A stretch of DNA of 9,533 bases, taken from Acidobacteria bacterium AH-259-L09 (GTDB lineage Bacteria; Acidobacteriota; UBA6911; RPQK01). The position numbers and the translations under genes are program-made. Within the stretch, counting starts at the first letter, position 1. Each line of letters begins with the position of its first letter. The stretch is from the NCBI GenBank assembly GCA_027717875.1, contig JALLOL010000083.1, forward strand, positions 1-9,533, read 5' to 3'. Of this stretch, positions 6,788 to 9,533 are shown piece after piece. Under the pieces are notes generated by a model. That model was not told where the DNA came from, did no database searches, and saw only the letters and a list, made by a program, of their open reading frames with translations.

Positions 6788-8044
6788 GATCTCGGAGATC
6801 TCGGCACCAATCGCGGCCAGTCGCTGTGCCACGTTTTCGTATCCGCGCTGAATCACCTCGGCATGCTCAATGGTTGTGACCCCATCCGCGCAAAGTCCTG
6901 CCACAACCAGCGCCATCCCTGCACGGATGTCAGGCGATTCCAGGTGGGTTCCTCGCAGCAGTGTGGGTCCTTCAACCAAGACCCGGTGGGGATCACACAT
7001 GGTAATATGCGCTCCCATTCGAACCAGTTTGTCGATAAAGAACATCCGCCCTTCGTACATCCAGTCCTGGATTAGGCAGAGTCCCTTTCCCTGAGTGGAC
7101 AAAACGATGGCCAAACTGACCAAGTCAGTTGGAAAGGAGGGCCACAGCCCGGCAGTGACTTTAGAGGAGTTGGCAAGATCGCTCGCGCTGACCCTGAGGG
7201 TGCGGCCGCTGGTCTCTTCAAATTGAAGACCAAAGCGTTCCAAGATATTTTGAATCGGTGAAAACTCTTCTCGAGTAATTCCGTGCAGCTCAACCTGTCC
7301 TCGTGTGACTGCCGCGGCGATGGCGACAGTCCCGGCATCAATGTAGTCGCCTGGGACCTGGAAATCCATCTCCCTTTTATTGGCAGCGACACCGCGCCGG
7401 ACACGATAATAAAGGGGGTGCAATTCAATTTCGCAGCCGAGTTGCCTGAGAAACTCGACCAAACTGAGGACATGGGGTTCACGTGCCGGGTTTTCGACTA
7501 TTCCCTGGCCCAGTGCAGAAAATAGTATGAGTGCGTTTTCGGTTGCAGTCACAGAGCTTTCTTCGAGATACACTTTCGGCATTTTGACGTTGCGGATCTT
7601 CTTCAGTTCGATTCGGCCTGCACTCTCATCCACTGAGAATCCAGCCGAGCGAAACACATCCCAGTGCACATCAAAGGAACGTCTACCGATGGGACATCCT
7701 CCAGGCAGGTCACAGGCGACATGATTGAACAGAGGAGCCAGTGATCCAAGCAAAAGAATCGACCCTCGCAATTTCTCCACCAGGTGAGCCGGCAGTTCCC
7801 CGCCTCGAAGATTCCCTGAGTCGACAGATAGAGTCCCATTGTGCCAGCTGACTTGCACACCGAGTGCCTCAAGCAGCTCTACAAGATATTCCACGTCCAC
7901 GATTCGAGGGACGTTGTGAAAGTGGGTGGTCGACTGACTCAGAAGAGACCCCGAAAGGAGGGGAAGAGCAGCGTTCTTGTTTCCCTGTACCCGATACTCA
8001 CCCGACAGCTTTCGGCGGCCGGAGATGACAAACTTCTTACTCAC
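6782..8044 (-). CDS. murA: UDP-N-acetylglucosamine 1-carboxyvinyltransferase (MurA)
   Basis: First committed step of peptidoglycan precursor synthesis: transfers enolpyruvate from PEP to UDP-GlcNAc, in the cytosol. The length of 420 residues matches the family. Active-site elements are in place: 'GNKNAALP' with Lys23-Asn24, Arg93 in 'LRGSI', the fosfomycin-target Cys117 in 'LPGGCPIG' with Arg122 just after, Asp307 in 'FPTD', and Arg400 in 'QRGYENV'. Cys rather than Asp at 117 predicts fosfomycin sensitivity. The GTG start at 8044 shares GTGA with the murB stop, so the two are translationally coupled and murB is the upstream gene. The product of MurA is the substrate of MurB, which explains the pairing. 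Its stop lies in a short inverted repeat. Confidence 0.95.
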   Translation of the reverse strand: MSKKFVISGRRKLSGEYRVQGNKNAALPLLSGSLLSQSTTHFHNVPRIVDVEYLVELLEALGVQVSWHNGTLSVDSGNLRGGELPAHLVEKLRGSILLLGSLAPLFNHVACDLPGGCPIGRRSFDVHWDVFRSAGFSVDESAGRIELKKIRNVKMPKVYLEESSVTATENALILFSALGQGIVENPAREPHVLSLVEFLRQLGCEIELHPLYYRVRRGVAANKREMDFQVPGDYIDAGTVAIAAAVTRGQVELHGITREEFSPIQNILERFGLQFEETSGRTLRVSASDLANSSKVTAGLWPSFPTDLVSLAIVLSTQGKGLCLIQDWMYEGRMFFIDKLVRMGAHITMCDPHRVLVEGPTLLRGTHLESPDIRAGMALVVAGLCADGVTTIEHAEVIQRGYENVAQRLAAIGAEISEIS

Positions 8045-9012
8045 AAGTCCCCCCGCAAGTTAGGCCATTGTGCATTATCAACGATTAGGATCTCAGGCTC
8101 CAGGCGAATCCGAAAACGCTTCCACACTTCTGCGGCGTACTGGTTCGCTAGTGTAAGGATGTCTTGAGCAGTTGCTCGTCCCAGATTCACCATAAGGTTG
8201 CCGTGATAGTCGGCAAACTGGGCATCTCCTAGCCGGACACCATTGGCTCCGACGGCTTCCAATAGCTTCCCTGCCGGTATTTTGCCAAACATGATGAAAT
8301 CATCCGGTATTTTTTCCAGTGCTGTCTTGGAAATCTCGTCCAAGGAGACGTTCTTGAAGAAACTTCCCGGACATTTCAGTCCAGGGGGATACTTCACTAA
8401 ACGCTTCGACAGGATCTCGTTGGAGATTTCCTGCAGGCTCTCGACACTATGTCTCAAGCGCAATCTGCACTTCAGGATAAACCAATCTGGCTGCCTTTTG
8501 AACAAGCTGTGGCGATAGTGAAACTCCAGATCGGACGTACAGAGCATCTGCACCTGATTTTCGGACCAAATACTGACTTCTACCACCGAATCGCTTATCT
8601 GCTGGCCGTAGGCACCTGCATTTCCCACTAAAGCTCCCGCAACTGTCCCGGGGATGCCGTACATGCGCTCCATGCCGGCCAGAGCGTGACGATTGAGCCA
8701 GCGAATCACTTCTCCCAGATTCTCGCCTCCTCCGACCTCTACCTCTTCTCCGCTGCGGTCCGTTCCGGTGATTCGATTCTGTACCACCAAGCCGGAAAAA
8801 CCATGATCGGGGAAAAGCACATTACTGCCTTCACCCATATAAAAGACGGGAAGCGCTTTTTCTCGCGCCCAGGCGCAAGCCTGTTGGAGCTTCCGAACGC
8901 TGTCAACCTGTACGAACCAGCGGCCAATTCCTCCTACCCTCAGTGTACTCAACTCAGCCAGTGATACGTCGAACTGCAAGCCGAGGGAAGATGAGGTGGT
9001 AGCGCTCGTCAT
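8041..9012 (-). CDS. murB: UDP-N-acetylmuramate dehydrogenase (UDP-N-acetylenolpyruvoylglucosamine reductase, MurB)
   Basis: NADPH- and FAD-dependent reduction of UDP-GlcNAc-enolpyruvate to UDP-MurNAc, the step after MurA. The 323-residue protein shows the FAD-binding 'STLRVGG' (22-28) and 'GEGSN' (60-64), the 'GIPGTVAGALVGNAGAYG' stretch (119-136), 'YRHSLFK' (166-172), the catalytic Ser217 in 'CPGSFFKN', and the C-terminal Glu in 'LEPEI' (305-309). The domain order is complete. The ATG at 9012 is preceded by no clear Shine-Dalgarno, and the upstream DNA is the 170-bp inverted-repeat element beginning 18 nt away, so the promoter has to lie in or beyond that element. It is first gene of a minus-strand run murB-murA-dehydratase-SDR. 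Confidence 0.94.
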   Translation of the reverse strand: MTSATTSSSLGLQFDVSLAELSTLRVGGIGRWFVQVDSVRKLQQACAWAREKALPVFYMGEGSNVLFPDHGFSGLVVQNRITGTDRSGEEVEVGGGENLGEVIRWLNRHALAGMERMYGIPGTVAGALVGNAGAYGQQISDSVVEVSIWSENQVQMLCTSDLEFHYRHSLFKRQPDWFILKCRLRLRHSVESLQEISNEILSKRLVKYPPGLKCPGSFFKNVSLDEISKTALEKIPDDFIMFGKIPAGKLLEAVGANGVRLGDAQFADYHGNLMVNLGRATAQDILTLANQYAAEVWKRFRIRLEPEILIVDNAQWPNLRGDL

Positions 9013-9029
9013 AGGTAAAGCTTAGCATA

Positions 9030-9199
9030 GGAGACAGAATCCAGAATCCAGAATTCAGAATTCAGAATCCAGAATTCAGAATGCTGACCCCCTGACCAGC
9101 TGCCCCCCTGACCCTCACCTTATCTGTTGGTTGCCAGGTAGTAAGGGGGTCATGGAAGCTAGTCAGCATTCTGGATTCTGAATTCTGAATTCTGTCTCC
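9030..9199. repeat. 170-bp inverted-repeat element built from heptamers between murB and ilvB
   Basis: The left arm starts GGAGAC (9030-9035) followed by seven consecutive 7-bp units of the form AGAATNC (9036-9084). The right arm has four complementary units (9166-9193) and ends in GTCTCC (9194-9199), the exact complement of the start. Inside, TGACCCCCT (9085-9093) pairs with AGGGGGTCA (9144-9152), and CCTTA with TAAGG lie near the loop. The whole could extrude as a cruciform. The arms differ in repeat number (7 versus 4), as expected of slippage. The inner CTGACCCTCACCT (9108-9120) is almost the same as a piece of the element at 2303-2376. It has no coding capacity; the open frame across it is not a gene. 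Confidence 0.75.
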
Positions 9200-9209
9200 T
9201 GCTACGCTG

Positions 9210-9238
9210 TTGCATTTGGGCGCCTCAAACGTTAGAAT
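9210..9238 (+). promoter_or_regulatory. Probable sigma70-type promoter of ilvB
   Basis: TTGCAT (9210-9215) and TAGAAT (9233-9238) resemble -35 and -10 boxes and are separated by exactly 17 nt. They lie 43 nt upstream of the ilvB ATG and just right of the inverted-repeat element. Two boxes with ideal spacing in front of a strong gene start are suggestive, but the match is from sequence pattern only. I see no clear leader peptide or attenuator in the 43-nt leader. Confidence 0.5.
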
Positions 9239-9281
9239 CGTGCCCTTCATTTTAGCGTAAGCAAAAGGAGTGGTAAGTATC

Positions 9282-9533
9282 ATGACAACGAATAGCACCC
9301 TGAATAAGGAAACTCGCGCCTTGAAGGGGTCGGACATTACGGTGGAGGCCCTGCTGCGAGAGGGTGTGGAGATAATCTTTGGGTACCCGGGAGGAGCCTC
9401 AATGGAAATCCATCAGGCTCTGACTCGGGTGGGTTCGGATCGAAAACTCCGAGTGGTACTCCCCCGGCACGAGCAGGGGGCCGTTTTTGCTGCGGAGGGG
9501 TATGCCAAGGCAACGGGTAAAGTCGGCGTGGCA
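9282..9533 (+). CDS. ilvB: Acetolactate synthase large subunit, N-terminal 84 codons (runs off window)
   Basis: First step of valine/leucine synthesis (two pyruvate to acetolactate) and the matching step for isoleucine. The visible part has a 16-residue leader, then '[32 protein letters not shown]' features: the 'FGYPGGA' TPP-binding loop (33-39) and the catalytic Glu64 in 'LPRHEQGA', followed by '[15 protein letters not shown]'. The ATG at 9282 is preceded by AAAAGGAG (9263-9270) with 11 nt spacing and by a good promoter candidate. It is cut by the window end, still in frame. It holds exactly the region that the minus-strand chimera at 3762-5405 lacks. Either it continues as a complete ilvB (a second copy), or it soon runs into SDR sequence as the reciprocal half of an inversion. 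Confidence 0.9.
   Translation, partial: MTTNSTLNKETRALKGSDITVEALLREGVEIIFGYPGGASMEIHQALTRVGSDRKLRVVLPRHEQGAVFAAEGYAKATGKVGVA

Noticed and set aside
9013..9035. murB promoter with -10 TATGCT on the minus strand
   Set aside because: TATGCT is present, but 17 nt upstream the sequence falls in the heptamer repeat and does not resemble a -35 box.
9036..9084. CRISPR-like array in the 7-bp repeats
   Set aside because: The units are only 7 bp and directly adjacent, with no spacers and no cas genes; it is a tandem repeat within an inverted repeat.
9062..9337. Minus-strand open frame of 91 codons across the murB-ilvB gap
   Set aside because: It is built from the inverted-repeat element and runs antisense through the ilvB start; its product has heptamer-coded low-complexity sequence and no family signature.

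Overview
The window looks like a bacterial chromosome segment, probably from an uncultured lineage. It has moderate GC and dense genes, with complete peptidoglycan (murA, murB) and branched-chain amino acid (ilvB) genes. It also has a secreted FG-GAP/VCBS-type beta-propeller protein, a mandelate-racemase-type sugar-acid dehydratase, and several kinds of short intergenic palindromes and 7-8 bp tandem repeats. That mix fits environmental Planctomycetota, Verrucomicrobiota, Poribacteria or Latescibacterota-type genomes. This placement is a low-confidence inference from gene content; there is no rRNA or tRNA in the window.

Layout. Bases 1-1971 (+) hold aguB and aguA, the two-step route from agmatine to putrescine. 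They converge on a small charged coiled-coil ORF (1981-2283, -), which lies downstream of a secreted FG-GAP repeat protein (2268-3641, -). A 74-bp palindromic element sits in the 3' end of the FG-GAP gene. A REP-like double hairpin (3729-3755) separates that gene from an acetolactate synthase coding region (3762-5405, -). Next comes an enolase-superfamily dehydratase (5409-6689, -), then murA (6782-8044, -) and murB (8041-9012, -), which overlap by 4 nt. A 170-bp inverted-repeat element fills the murB upstream region (9030-9199). A promoter-like sequence follows, and then the first 84 codons of an acetolactate synthase on the + strand (9282 to the window end).

The main anomaly is that acetolactate synthase appears in two complementary halves on opposite strands. 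The minus-strand ORF has the first ~70 residues of a short-chain dehydrogenase (SDR) joined in frame to the synthase from 'MDSVPIVAITGQVP' to the C-terminus, so it lacks the catalytic Glu region. The plus-strand ORF at the right edge has exactly the missing N-terminus, including the 'RHEQG' Glu. One inversion of the ~4.4 kb between about 5193-5207 and roughly 60 bp past the right edge would restore a normal ~580-aa IlvB. It would also restore a murB-murA-dehydratase-SDR operon. This is either a real inversion, possibly at a short shared 'ADAK' coding sequence, or an assembly chimera. The alternative is that the right-edge gene is a second, intact ilvB.

Apart from that rearrangement and the repeats, the genes belong to ordinary metabolic families. 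I see no defence system, CRISPR array or other clearly undescribed multi-gene system.
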